From: Aradus depressus
Taxonomy: Eukaryota > Arthropoda > Insecta > Hemiptera > Aradidae
DNA: 64,000 bases
Direction of reading: 5' to 3'
NCBI GenBank assembly: GCA_963662175.1
Contig: OY759227.1
Location: forward strand, 6,790,501-6,854,500
Under the pieces are notes generated by a model. It was given only the letters and a program-made list of their open reading frames with translations, did no database searches and was not told the origin of the DNA. Below are positions 50,750-61,920 of this stretch, in pieces. Position 1 is the stretch's first letter, and each line of letters begins with the position of its first letter. The translations under genes and the position numbers were made by a program.

Positions 50750-51645
50750 CGTAGAAGTGTACACAAGCTCGTTTCAAACTAGACTAGCTGAAGGCTACAG
50801 CTAAGCTTTACAAAAAGAGGAGGGGGAATCAGGTTTTTTTTTTTTTTAGTCATATGCTATGATAAAAATACAACAATAAAATACAAAAAGTAATTAAGAG
50901 CTAAGCCTACTTAAAATTCAAAAAAGTAAAAGCTATCTACCATATTTAAAATTAGGTGTTATAGTAATTTAATTATATTAAACAATAATATATGAGACGA
51001 ATAGTAAAATTATGCAAACAACATTTATATATATATATAATAAATATATAATATATTTTTTTTTAACCCTACATTTTAAATAATCTTTTTATGAAAATAT
51101 AAAAGTGAATCGTATATAATGATCATAAAAATTCAAGAAAGTAAAAGCCAAGTCCACTAAATATACTGTACAACTGGAGCGTGAGCTAAGCCTACTCAAG
51201 ATTCAAAAAAGTAAAAGCTAAGTACCATATTTAAAATTATGCACAATAGTATTATATTAAACAATAAAATAAGAGAAGAATAGTAAAAAACATGCAAACA
51301 AAATTTCTATATAAATATATATACCTATATATATATTTTCACTCCTATTTTTTAAATAATCTTTTTATGAAAATATAAAAGTAAATCGTATATAATGATC
51401 ATAAAAATTCAAAAAAATAAAAGCCAAGTCCACTAAATATACTATATTTAAAAGTATTTCTACATTTAATAATGTAAATCTAGAAAGTTTGAACTGGGGA
51501 GTTCAAGGCGCAAGTAAGCCAAATTCAGTACTTCATATATTGAAATATAAGTAAAGAAATAATTGATGTTGGTCTACTTACGTCTCTGAACCCTCATATA
51601 AAAGGTGATTAATAGTTGGTTAGAAAATACACATATATAAAAATA
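50750..51645. other. Non-coding interval with 285-bp tandem repeat
   Basis: AT-rich DNA downstream of the polymerase gene. Two imperfect direct copies at about 50,900-51,170 and 51,185-51,451 share GCTAAGCCTAC, tcaaaaaagtaaaagct and cgtatataatgatcataaaa. No gene is seen. Confidence 0.75.
50900..51451 (+). repeat. Two tandem copies of a 285-bp AT-rich unit
   Basis: Copies 50,900-51,170 and 51,185-51,451 differ by scattered substitutions and short indels in a TA-rich core. Confidence 0.85.
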
Positions 51646-51794
51646 TTAACAAGATTTTTTTGCTTCTTCATTTAATCTAAAATGACCAAAGGCTAAGGTG
51701 TTAATATTATCTGGTAATATATGACGTTTATTATCATAATGTGAAAGTGCTAGTTTCTTTTCTTCTATAGTGAAAATATTGTGTTTTTTTGATC

Positions 51795-51799
51795 TAATG
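51795..51799. repeat. 5-bp target duplication of copia (left)
   Basis: TAATG recurs at 56178-56182. Confidence 0.9.
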
Positions 51800-51955
51800 T
51801 ATTAAATTTATTACATGAAAATAGGATAAGAAAATACTAGGACAAACTATTGGGAACTATGTTTCATTTTTATTAACTGTAATATTGAACTGAACATTTT
51901 ATACTTTTTATAAACATGTGACTTTTATATTAACAGTGATATTGCCATCTCAACA
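51800..51955 (-). repeat. 3' LTR of copia
   Basis: Read on the minus strand it starts TGTTGAGATGGC and ends TTTAATA. The gag-pol stop codon lies in its first bases. Confidence 0.95.
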
Positions 51956-54900
51956 CTCTTCCTCAATATCACTGTTTGTGAAATTTATCAAACCTAATTG
52001 ATTAACAAAAATTAGAAATCGTTTCTTGCTTAATGGTTTAGTTAGCACATCAGCTAACTGTTTTTCAGTACACAAATGTTCAACTTCAATCACCTTATCT
52101 TCTGCCATCTGTTTCACAAATTTAAATTTAACATCCATATGTTTTAAGCGTTTCTGATCTGGATTTTTAACAGCATATATTGTACTCTGATTATCTTCGA
52201 AAATTTTAACACTCTTGACATTAATTGATAATTCTTCTAATAATTTTTTAATCCAGCAGGCTTCAGCAGTTGCTTCACACAAAGATACGAATTCAGCTTC
52301 TGTTGTACTTAAAGCTACTGTTGCCTGTTTTTGTGATTTCCATACTACTGTATTATTATATACTTTAAACAAATAGCCCGTCGTTGATTTCCTATCCCAG
52401 TCTCGAGCCCAATCGGCATCGGCATATCCTATCAACGGCGCACTCTTATTACACTTCGTATACACTAAAGCATAGCCTACCGTATGTTTAACATATCTCA
52501 TAATTCGTCTAAGTGCTAACCACAATTCTTTGGTCGGTTTTGACTGAAATCGACTTAAGTAATAAACGGAAGTTGCTAAATCAGGTCTTGAACCAACAGT
52601 CGCATACATTAGAGATCCTATCATCGATCTACATTCTTTTTCATAATTCTGATTAATTGTACATGACTCATCCATTTTAAAATTAGCATCCATAGGAGTA
52701 TCACACTCCTTACAGTCATTCATTCCAAATTTCTTTAACACACCTTTTAAATATTTAGTCTGATCAATGACAATACTATCAGACCTTTTAGTTATTGCAA
52801 TGCCTAAGTATGTTAAATTTTCATGGCCCATATCTTTCATTCTAAATTTTGATGACAAAAATTCTTTTACTAAATGTATTTCTTTCAAGTTACTTCCTAA
52901 GATCAACAAATCATCAACGTACAATAATAAATACAAGTCTCCGTTTTTATACATACAATAATCATTATCTGATCTTTCGAACCCATATTCAGTAATGGTC
53001 GTATTAAAACATTCATACCAATATTTTGGTGATTTCCTTAACCCATACAATGACTTTGTTAATTTTAGCACATGCCCCTTTTCAACAGTCACACCTTCAG
53101 GTGGTTTCAAGTATACTTCTTCGTCAATTCTACCGTATAAAAAAGCTCCCTTTACATCCATTTGATGTATATAGTAATTTCTTTCACACGCTACCGATAA
53201 CAATATTCTTAACGTTTGAAGTCTTAGTACTGGAGAATACACTTCACTAAAATTATCTTCTTGTTGAAAGCCCCTTACTACTAATCGCGCTTTGTACACC
53301 TCTTTGTCTTTCACTTCTTTCCTTGCAAATACCCATTTACAGTCTATCAACTTAACGTTTTCAGGAGCTGCAACTGTTATCCATGTCTCACTTTCTTTTA
53401 ATACTTTTATTTCTTCTTTCACAGCTTCTTTCCATAGTTTTTTATCTTTTCTTTCTTCAATGTCTTCATAGTTTTTAGGTACATCAGTTAGGCTTCCCAA
53501 TAGAGCATATAATGATTCATTCTGCTCTTCGTAGCTCATGTCCATTGCGAAATCCTTTTGCCATTGAGGTTTTTGAACATTCCTCTTTACTCTTCCTGAA
53601 TCTTGACCTTGTATTGCTCTTTTCTGACTATTATCATCTTCAGCCTGGTCTTGATCTTTAATTATTATTTTAGGAATTACCCTAGTTTCTTTTTCTGGTT
53701 CTTTATTTTTCTCTTTAACTTCAGGTTCTTTATCGATAGATCTATCTTCATTAGCCTGTATATAAACCATCTCTTCTATAACTTTTGGTCGTTCATCGAA
53801 TATTACGTTTCTTGCACTCACTATCTTATAGTTTTCATCATCCCATAGTCTATATCCTCCTTGACAGTAACCCATCATTATCATTTTCTTCCCTCTATTG
53901 TCTAGTTTCTTTCTCCATTCTTTAGGTACGTGATTATATGCAACACTACCAAAAACTCGCATGTTTGATACATCAGGTTTTCTGCCTTCCCACATTTCAC
54001 TAGCAGTTACTTCTCTTCCTGATACTGGACTTCTATTCGTTGCGTAGTTTGAGTAGAGTACCGCCTCTCCCCAAAATTCCTTTCGCACGTTTGATTCAAT
54101 CATTATGGTTCTCGCTTTATCCATTAATGTTCTGTTAAGTCTTTCGGCTACACCATTCATTTCAGGATTATATGCTACAGTGTGTAGTAACCTTATTCCA
54201 CTCACTTCACAAAATTTCAAAAATTCACTTGACAGATATTCTCTACCATTGTCTGACTTTAGTTTTAACAAATTAATATTAAAATGTCGTGTTGCATAAT
54301 AATAAAATTTTTTAAATTTATCGAACACTTCCGATTTGCTTTTCATTAGGTACACGACAACAAAATGGGTGTAGTCATCTATAAATGTTATAAAATACTT
54401 ATTGCCGTCCCATGTCTCGGGTGTTATTGGTCCGCAAACATCTGTATGTACTAACTCTAGCGGTTTAGTCGCTCTATACCCTTTCCTGTTGAATGGTAAT
54501 TTCGTCATTTTCCCTAAGGTACAGGGCTCACATAACGTACTCTCAATTCTCATATTTTCAATTTCACTCATACCTTTAACCAGATTTCTTTGTATCAGTA
54601 TTTTTAAATTATTTAGCCCTAAGTGACCGAACCGTCTATGCCATAAATTTATTAAATTTTGTTCATTCTTTGATGAATAATTGCAGTTTAACATATCACA
54701 AAATGTCTCAACAATATATAGACTACCTTCTTTATCTCCTATCATTGTTAATATATTGTTCTTAAATACTTTTACCTTACCCCTAGAAAATACTATTTGA
54801 AAACCTTTCTCTTCAATTTTAGATACAGAAAGTAAATTTTTCCTCAGTTCCGGTACATAATACACATCTGTTATCGTACACACTTGCTTTTTCCTACCTA

Positions 54901-55951
54901 TCATACTATACAATTTGAGATTTCCGATACCTGTTGCTTTGAGACTCATTCCGTTCTTGGCCACTGCTATTTGTCTCGGCTTTGTCAATTCGATATAGTC
55001 AATAAACCACTCTTTTGTGTTTATCAGGTGGTCAGTACACCCAGAATCCATACACCACACAACGCTTTCCTTGTTTTGATTTTCACACTTAAGCACCTCT
55101 CTTTCACATACGTATATCGCGTCATCATGTAGATCTTCCAGCATGTGAGACTCTCTTCCCTGTCCTCTTCCTCGATGCTCTTGTTGACTGCGACCTCTTC
55201 CTCGGTTGTATTGGTATCTATTTCCACCGTTGTCTCCTTGTGTATGAAAATTTTCTTGTCTATATTTCGTAAAACCATAGCTTCTACCTTGTCCTTGATA
55301 ATTCAGTCGTCGTTGACGACATTGCCATTTCTTATGACCTGGTTTACCACATCCGTAGCACAAGAATGCATAATCGACATCTTGATTTCCTCCCATTGAT
55401 TTCTTTCGTTTTTCTTCTTCACCCAATAGTCTGTCTTTCACAAAATCCACCTTTAAACTTTCCACCGTTTCTAGTGCTGTAATCACTGCCTCATATGATT
55501 TAGGCATTGATAGTAAAATGTAGCTTACTCTTTCTTCTTCTTTTATGTCAGCATTTGCATCTTTTAATTGACCGAATAACTCTTCTAACTTAACAAGATG
55601 ATTTAATAATGGGCTGTTTTCGTTATATTTAATTTCACTCAACTTTCTTCTAATAAACAATTGTCCTCGCACACTTTTCTTCACGAAATTGTCTTCCAGA
55701 TTTTTATACATTAAATAAGCACTAGCTTTATCCTTCAGATATTCCAAGTGGCTATCTGCCACGCCCCCAATAATTATGGCTTGTGCTTTTGCTTCCATTT
55801 TTGCATTTGATGCCACCGTTATATAGGTTTCATCTTCGATTGCTTTTTCTATGCCATTTTCCTTCAAAATACTTTTTATACGAAATGCCCAAGCACTAAA
55901 GTTTTCACCAGCAAATGGCGTAAGGTTGTAGTACTTTTCTTTCGTTGCCAT
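51950..55951 (-). CDS. Copia gag-pol polyprotein
   Basis: The single frame of 1333 residues starts with gag (NLTPFAGENFSAWAFRIKSI). The zinc knuckle is C198, C201, H206, C211 (CYGCGKPGHKKWQC) and the protease site is WCMDSGCTDHLI. The integrase zinc site is HRRFGHLGLNNL...CEPC, and its triad is ELVHTDVCGP, LKSDNGREY and NPEMNGVAERLN. The RT has QMDVKGAFLYG, SLYGLRKSPKYWY and LLLYVDDLLIL; RNase H has GYADADWARD and STTEAEFVSL, DNQST. All catalytic residues are present and no stop interrupts it. All enzymes for replication and integration come from this one protein, in the copia order with integrase before RT. Confidence 0.97.
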   Translation of the reverse strand: MATKEKYYNLTPFAGENFSAWAFRIKSILKENGIEKAIEDETYITVASNAKMEAKAQAIIIGGVADSHLEYLKDKASAYLMYKNLEDNFVKKSVRGQLFIRRKLSEIKYNENSPLLNHLVKLEELFGQLKDANADIKEEERVSYILLSMPKSYEAVITALETVESLKVDFVKDRLLGEEEKRKKSMGGNQDVDYAFLCYGCGKPGHKKWQCRQRRLNYQGQGRSYGFTKYRQENFHTQGDNGGNRYQYNRGRGRSQQEHRGRGQGRESHMLEDLHDDAIYVCEREVLKCENQNKESVVWCMDSGCTDHLINTKEWFIDYIELTKPRQIAVAKNGMSLKATGIGNLKLYSMIGRKKQVCTITDVYYVPELRKNLLSVSKIEEKGFQIVFSRGKVKVFKNNILTMIGDKEGSLYIVETFCDMLNCNYSSKNEQNLINLWHRRFGHLGLNNLKILIQRNLVKGMSEIENMRIESTLCEPCTLGKMTKLPFNRKGYRATKPLELVHTDVCGPITPETWDGNKYFITFIDDYTHFVVVYLMKSKSEVFDKFKKFYYYATRHFNINLLKLKSDNGREYLSSEFLKFCEVSGIRLLHTVAYNPEMNGVAERLNRTLMDKARTIMIESNVRKEFWGEAVLYSNYATNRSPVSGREVTASEMWEGRKPDVSNMRVFGSVAYNHVPKEWRKKLDNRGKKMIMMGYCQGGYRLWDDENYKIVSARNVIFDERPKVIEEMVYIQANEDRSIDKEPEVKEKNKEPEKETRVIPKIIIKDQDQAEDDNSQKRAIQGQDSGRVKRNVQKPQWQKDFAMDMSYEEQNESLYALLGSLTDVPKNYEDIEERKDKKLWKEAVKEEIKVLKESETWITVAAPENVKLIDCKWVFARKEVKDKEVYKARLVVRGFQQEDNFSEVYSPVLRLQTLRILLSVACERNYYIHQMDVKGAFLYGRIDEEVYLKPPEGVTVEKGHVLKLTKSLYGLRKSPKYWYECFNTTITEYGFERSDNDYCMYKNGDLYLLLYVDDLLILGSNLKEIHLVKEFLSSKFRMKDMGHENLTYLGIAITKRSDSIVIDQTKYLKGVLKKFGMNDCKECDTPMDANFKMDESCTINQNYEKECRSMIGSLMYATVGSRPDLATSVYYLSRFQSKPTKELWLALRRIMRYVKHTVGYALVYTKCNKSAPLIGYADADWARDWDRKSTTGYLFKVYNNTVVWKSQKQATVALSTTEAEFVSLCEATAEACWIKKLLEELSINVKSVKIFEDNQSTIYAVKNPDQKRLKHMDVKFKFVKQMAEDKVIEVEHLCTEKQLADVLTKPLSKKRFLIFVNQLGLINFTNSDIEEEC

Positions 55952-56008
55952 TTATATTTTTACTTTTACTCTTACCTATTTTTTAATCTTCAATGATCTT
56001 GACGAACT

Positions 56009-56020
56009 GGGCCCATAACC
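56009..56020 (-). promoter_or_regulatory. Copia primer-binding site (initiator tRNA-Met half)
   Basis: Minus strand GGTTATGGGCCC begins one base after the 5' LTR. It is complementary to the anticodon arm of initiator tRNA-Met, the half-tRNA primer used by Drosophila copia. Confidence 0.8.
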
Positions 56021-56021
56021 C

Positions 56022-56177
56022 TATTAAATTTATTACATGAAAATAGGATAAGAAAATACTAGGACAAACTATTGGGAACTATGTTTCATTTTTATTAACT
56101 GTAATATTGAACTGAACATTTTATACTTTTTATAAACATGTGACTTTTATATTAACAGTGATATTGCCATCTCAACA
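56022..56177 (-). repeat. 5' LTR of copia
   Basis: Identical to 51800-51955 as far as I can read. Confidence 0.95.
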
Positions 56178-56182
56178 TAATG
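56178..56182. repeat. 5-bp target duplication of copia (right)
   Basis: TAATG, matching 51795-51799. Confidence 0.9.
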
Positions 56183-59100
56183 TTTCTAAAACTAGTATAT
56201 TTACATTCAAATTCTATTAAGGTTTTGTAAAAATCATCAAAAGTTATGTGATTTTTAATTGAACTCTATTTTATACCTTTTATAACTTTTTTTACAAGCT
56301 GTTGTGCTTTAAAAGAATAAACTTTAGATTTTAAACCAACATATTCCAACAGTATGTCACCCATTAACTCATCTTTCCATTTACCTAAACTTCGTTTATT
56401 CTCATTAGAGTGTAAGAAATGAGACAAATTATAATCTGAAGTGTTCAACTCATTAAGAAGTCCAACCATGTCTTGATAAACATCATTTGTCTTGATTGAA
56501 TAAAACAAGCTGTCCGTGTCTGTATAAAGTAGTTTCACTCTGTCGAGCCCGTATTTATTTAACATTATATCGTAATGAAATCGATAAAGCACTGTTTTTG
56601 AAATCTCCAATATAGAAAAACCTATGTAAATTGGTTTATTGAATAGTATATTTTCCTGTCTCAAATGAACTATCCCGAAGTTATCATTAAATACATTACA
56701 CTCCTCAAAATTTGTTTTACTGATATATTTTAATAGCTGTTTTTCAGTAGTTACTATTCTACGTTTTTTTCTTTTCCGAATGTTTTCTATACTTTTTCCA
56801 AAAATAGCATTATTCAAGAGTTTAAATTGAACTTTTTCGAATTCATTTTTCGCATTTTTCCGCTTTTCTGTATTAAATACTATATAAGGTGCTAACCATT
56901 TAGATTGTGTGAATTTTAATATTCTATGAATTTTTATAATTTCTAATCCATGGTTTAACGCTTGTCTTAATACTGTATAATGAACAATGTACCTAATTTT
57001 ATCAGATAGAGTATTCATAAGTTTAGGAAATTTGGATCCGTCTGGTGGGTTTTTCTTTTCGCATAAGAAGGGTAATGAGTTGTGTAAGTCATGAAGGGTG
57101 GGCGAATATCGAATATCAGCTTCCAATATGTACCCGATTTCGGAATCCGTATTCAAATTTTCTATATTGAATGTTTGTGGATTAACCCACTCGAAATTTT
57201 TATAAGGAAGCATTTCACACATGGCAAAACCATACAGATTATTTGCGTCTAGGTAAAGCAAATAATTGTCTGATAAGTTTGGATTATAATCACTCATGTA
57301 TTTATTATTAGCTTTTGAATATCTTGTTATACATTGCGTGATCCCTCCACGGATACCTGCTTCAATTAACAAAAGTTTCTCGTAATCTGATATCAACTCA
57401 AGCTCTACTTTCGTGAAAATAAGCATAGCATCCCAACTGTAACCAGGTATTGAGTAGTACCAGACAGGATCAAGCCTATAATATTCTAGACAAACATTTC
57501 TAAAATTCTCGAATACCTCGCAAAGTAAGATAATGTCGACTTTCAAATATAATTCCAAATATGTTTGTAAATTAACAATTTTAAATTTCCCCCAAATATT
57601 AAGAGCGTGTTGATAGTCTTCCTGACTAATAGAGTTTTCATTTAAGCTGTCATAGAATTTCTCTTTTGGTGGGAGACTTGTTTCATTTAGAACTTCAATA
57701 TTTTTTAAATAGTCATATGGGAAAACGCCTTTTCTTTTAACTAATGCATTCTCATCAGGTTCAGGGAAAAATGTATCTATTTCAGGTGTCGTATTAAGAA
57801 ATGAAGCTAATTTTCCTAAACTGTAAGACATAAATCTATAACTATCCAAAAAACGTAATTCTAACCCATTAATTGTTTTTGAAAATGATATATAAACTTC
57901 ATCCGATGAGGGTATCACATCAATTTTACCTCCATCACTCGATAAAGCCTTCAAAAGTAAATGAAAATCATATTTAGAACCACTATGTAGCAGAATCGGT
58001 ATGAACTTTGGTTTTCTTAATAACAAATTACAGTTTGAATGACAAATAAATCGCATTTTGCCTGTAAAATGACAGTGATCTAAAACTCTTTCTTCCGCCT
58101 CCATTGGTTTCCCACAGACTTCGCAAATATTAACTTTTTCAATTTTATCTAAATCAGAGTCATTTAACGGTTCCATGGCTACATTTTTATCATAAAACGT
58201 TTTGATGATTTTAACTAAATTAGTAAGGTATTCAATAAATCTACTCATTACATCTGGCCCAGTATAAATAAATGGTTCACTTGATAGTAAGGGACTACTC
58301 ACAATAGATTTTAAATATAATCCACAACTTATGACAGAATGTTTTTGGACAGGTTTACTTTGAATTTCGGTTTTGATTTTTTTACTTAGAGGTTCAGTTT
58401 CAATCGGCTCAAGTATACATTCAAAATCAGCGTAAATAACAAATGGAACTTTCTGAAGATGCCTGTAATTTTTGAATTTTAATGTTTCACCGTCATTAGG
58501 TAAATCTATTCTTGTTTCTGTGTGCTTATAACATAAAAGTTTATGTTCAGCATATAGCATTTCTGCTGACTTCCTAGATGTTGCGTAAAAATAGGAAAAG
58601 CAACGTTTACATATTAAAAAAGGGCTTCCATTATGGTTTTTCGTCAGTTGGGATCTAACCAATCTCTTGAAATTTTTAATCCAGCAATAATGAGAAGTTT
58701 CTTCTGTTTTTAAATAAAGTAAATCGAAATGACATAATTCCTCTTTTTGACTAATTTTTAATGGGTAGACTTTATTAGTTCTGTCTAGGCCGTAGACGTT
58801 ACAACTAACTTTATTAATTTTTTCAAAAGTTTTTATATCTTTTAACTGTGTTGGAAATGATATACAATCGAAATTTAAGGGGGAAGTAACTTTTTTATAC
58901 ATTTCTATATTGTAAAGAGCATTTTTTGTTTTCATTAGATAACCTAAAATAGCATATTTAAAACAGTAATTATCGTTATTATGAATGTTAATTACAGCTT
59001 TTCGATTTTCTATTACTTTAGGCAAAGGAATAAAGCTATTTCCCTTTAATGGAATGTATCTATAGATTTTTAATAAAAGAAAGTTGATTTTATTTAAACT

Positions 59101-59802
59101 CCAACCGCTGCCTCCTTTTATTTCCATTGTTTCATGCTCATTTAATAGCTGAGAAAATGATTTGGTTATAAGCTTGTGCAAATTGGATGAAGAATCCAAG
59201 TCTTTTAATCGGGTTTTAAATTGTGTTTTCTTTACAATTTCGTCACCTTCAGAAAGTTTTACGTGCTCACATTCGAGTATAAACTGAACTTTTATAGTAA
59301 ACCATTCTTGAATTTTTTTTTGAAGTTTTTCGTAGACATTGTTTTCCAAACTATTTAAAAAAGTTGTAATATTCTTTATACATTTAATATTTTCATATGT
59401 TTGAAAGTCTAGAACATTATTTAAGTTGTTTCTTAATAATTGAATACTTTCTGATTTTTGCTGTGCAATAGAATAATTTGATGTATTCGTTATCTTGTTA
59501 TGTTGTGTTTTTATATGCCTGTTCAGATTATAAAGATTTTTGAATAATTTTCCACAAATGTGACATAATTTTGAATCCATCTTCCCCTCCCTCTACCTTA
59601 ACCGTCTATAAACTATTAATCACCTTTCAATGTTATGCTGCGCTGACTGGAAGGGATGGATGGAAACGTATTACCCTGGGGGAGTCCAATTATAAAAATT
59701 CAAGGATGAATGCGTTTCCCACCGTTCCTTTGTATTTGAGTTTTAACCCACCTGTGAAATAAAAAAAAAAATAATAAAATACATTTAAAAACAAATAGGT
59801 AC

Positions 59803-60087
59803 CTACATTGAGTGATGATTATTTTTTAGTAATAGGTACTTAATTGTAGTAATACCTTTATAGTTGCATTCATAGCATTCACTTTTTATAAGTATATCAG
59901 AATAGCGTTTTGGTAAATATACTCGTGTAACCAATTGACCTTTTTTTATTGTAGCGATTATCGCATCTCCAAACTTAGTCTTGCTTTTCCTGACATATGT
60001 TATTTCATATTCCTCTCCCACTTCGAGCGTTTTGAGATTTACGATCTCAATAGATTCCTGATTAAGTTCAAGTTTAGCTGCTTCCAT
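59803..60087 (-). CDS. Polinton A: 94-residue protein, possible OB-fold
   Basis: Alternating beta-strand pattern: VGEEYEITYVRKSKTKFGDA, IIATIKKG, VTRVYLPKRYSDIL. Proteins with a TKFG...VYLPKRY pattern recur in arthropod transposons, but I cannot name the family. A small nucleic-acid-binding protein of replication would fit its place beside the polymerase; this is inference. An A-run of about 30 lies just upstream of the start. Confidence 0.5.
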   Translation of the reverse strand: MEAAKLELNQESIEIVNLKTLEVGEEYEITYVRKSKTKFGDAIIATIKKGQLVTRVYLPKRYSDILIKSECYECNYKGITTIKYLLLKNNHHSM

Positions 60088-60096
60088 CTATACTTG

Positions 60097-60131
<35 letters not shown>

Positions 60132-60201
60132 TATATTTCACTTAACTGAATGAATGGAAAAAGCAAAATATATATATAGATCTATTCGAGTTGAACGTGT
60201 G

Positions 60202-60531
60202 TTAAATAGGAAACCCTTTTTTTAATGCTTCTCTATATTCATATTCCATCAAATTCTTAGAACATTGGTCACAGAACCAACAATTCGTTTCATGCATCTC
60301 ACTTATTTGTTCCTCACAATTAAAACATTTTATAGATTTATAAATATTGTATTCAGGCACATTTTCTGTTACAGTTGAGTGTAAATACACGAATCGTGAA
60401 CTTCTTCGTTGAAATGAAAACTTTTCGATAGCACAGGAACAACAAGATATTGTATAGTTTTCATTGATAAGAATATTGTAATATCTTGCTTCTACACAAA
60501 AGTATTTTGGCTGATAGAGAGATAAAGACAT
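60202..60531 (-). CDS. Polinton A: 109-residue zinc-ribbon protein
   Basis: ATG 60531 was chosen; the frame is open further upstream without a good start. Cysteine pairs CCSC, CFNC and the cluster CWFCDQC near the C-terminus suggest one or two zinc sites. The function is unknown. Confidence 0.5.
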   Translation of the reverse strand: MSLSLYQPKYFCVEARYYNILINENYTISCCSCAIEKFSFQRRSSRFVYLHSTVTENVPEYNIYKSIKCFNCEEQISEMHETNCWFCDQCSKNLMEYEYREALKKGFPI

Positions 60532-61335
60532 GATCACTAACCTTGTTGGTTGGGCTAAGAATCGTCGCACGTTCAACTCGAATGGAAAAAGTGGACTCCA
60601 AAGAATATTGTAGACTAAGGTATATATACCTACTTGCTGGAGGGGGGCTCTGATGGTGGTCTCTCAGACAAACTCCTTATTTGCTACTTGGATGTTTATG
60701 TGGTTCATTATTTGCACATTTGTAAGCAAACGTTAGTTTCATCTTATCTCTGAAAACATTTAATGTACTTCGTCAGAGCGTGAGGCGGTCTCTTAATAGA
60801 CTCTAATAGACAGTCTTTACGGCTGGCCTATCAACCGATAGCACTTCACTGGAAATCGTTATTATTATTTTCTTCTTGGTTGATGGTCTATAGGTTATTT
60901 CTTTGCCTCGAGGTTTCCAAGAACTATTTGCACTTGAAGTAATGTGAGGCTATTTGGAGGAGAGCGGTTCCTTATATAGATATTCTAATGTATCTAGGGA
61001 TACTTAGTCTAAGAAGGTTGAAGAAGAAGTGTAAAAAACTCTACGCCTGCAATGAACCTCTCACAGTCTAGAAGATATTTGTTTTTGTTTTTAATTTCAA
61101 TTTAAAACATTCTTTTTCAATTTAGCAACGGGGAGGTACTACCTACTGAGTTCAAGATGGTTGGTTCACAACCCATACCTCAACCCAGAGGAGCTGGGCT
61201 AGCTTTGTGGAAGCCTGAGTTTAGCCAGACTTAGAAATCCTTACTTCTCGTACCACTGCGGGCTGACTAAAGTGGTCAAATTTAACTTCATGTGTATTAT
61301 AGAGTTGTATCAATTTCGAGAACTTTCCGTACAGA
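60532..61335. other. No gene seen
   Basis: Interval between the last Polinton gene and the right terminal repeat. It contains short T-rich tracts only. I find no frame or repeat I can support. Confidence 0.6.
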
Positions 61336-61914
61336 TACATTTTTTTTCAATGTAAATTATTTTGTCCACAGTCCTATCTATGAAAAACCATAGACTTCAT
61401 TTGTTTAATTCAAATTTCATATCACTGTGTTCGTCTTGAAAAGACCTTTCCAGTGATATGTGAATTACCAAAATCAGATCAGTTCCATGAAAGTTACGTT
61501 TTTGAAGTGTAAGCAATTAAGACAAGGAGGAACACATTGCTATTTCTCCCCGGAGGATCATGAATTTTATTACCTCCATACCAAGTAATGAAAGAAAATC
61601 TTTATCCTTCATTTACATCTCACCAATTCATCTTTTTTATTCAAATCAAACTTCCCTGAACTCGTCATAAAAAGACCTTTCCAATGATATGCTACTCATC
61701 AAAATCAGATCAAATCCAAAAAAGTTTAGTTTCTGTAGTACGAGCAATTATCATATATTAACTAGACAAGGAGGTGCATGAACAGAGATAACGATAAAGA
61801 CAGAGACCCATAGACAAAGAGGAGAATAGGAGTGGGAGGCGTTTTGCGATCTCACACAGGCGAGGGGGGTACAAAAAGACCTCCTCATTCCTCAACGCAC
61901 AATGTTCCTCTACT
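61336..61914 (-). repeat. Right terminal inverted repeat of Polinton A
   Basis: Reverse complement of 36945-37517, ending CTACT at 61914. Confidence 0.95.
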
Positions 61915-61920
61915 AGAGTT
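61915..61920. repeat. 6-bp target site duplication of Polinton A (right)
   Basis: AGAGTT, matching 36939-36944. Confidence 0.95.

Larger units (their letters stand above)
51800..56177 (-). mobile_element. Copia LTR retrotransposon, intact, inside the polymerase gene
   Basis: The 4378-bp element has two 156-bp LTRs that I read as identical (51800-51955, 56022-56177), a 5-bp duplication TAATG and a single uninterrupted gag-pol frame. Identical LTRs mean a recent insertion. It may still be active. Confidence 0.95.
51646..59580 (-). pseudogene. Polinton A: protein-primed family B DNA polymerase, split by copia
   Basis: The main frame 56,266-59,580 (1104 residues) starts with a C2H2 finger (CHICGKLFKNLYNLNRHIKTQH). 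An OTU-like region follows (NDNYCFKYAILGYL ... HYCWI). Exonuclease motifs are YADFEC (about 384), HSGSKYDFHLLL (about 532) and YLKVDIILL (about 678). An HNH/endonuclease VII-like insert (CEVCGKPM, DHCHFTGKMRFICHSNC) sits at about 486-519. Polymerase motifs A (DANNLYG, about 777), B (KLLNNAIFGKS) and C (YTDTDS, about 1025) are all present. A TAG stop follows, then homologous sequence runs to the copia element and resumes at 51,646-51,799 (NTLAFGHFRLNEEAKKSC). The nonsense codon and the insertion disable it. Confidence 0.95.
36945..61914. mobile_element. Polinton A (Maverick/Polinton), end-to-end with two nested LTR elements
   Basis: The 24,970-bp element has terminal inverted repeats of about 575 bp (AGTAGAGGAACATTG... 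on both ends) and a 6-bp duplication. It carries a retroviral-type integrase, family B polymerase, packaging ATPase, adenain-like protease and two capsid genes, which together define Polintons. Without the gypsy and copia insertions it is about 15.9 kb. The integrase-to-ATPase genes are on the minus strand, the virion genes on the plus strand, and the polymerase on the minus strand. Confidence 0.97.

Noticed and set aside
50900..51451. CRISPR-like array
   Set aside because: Only two long, diverged tandem copies; no short regularly spaced repeats and no cas genes anywhere.
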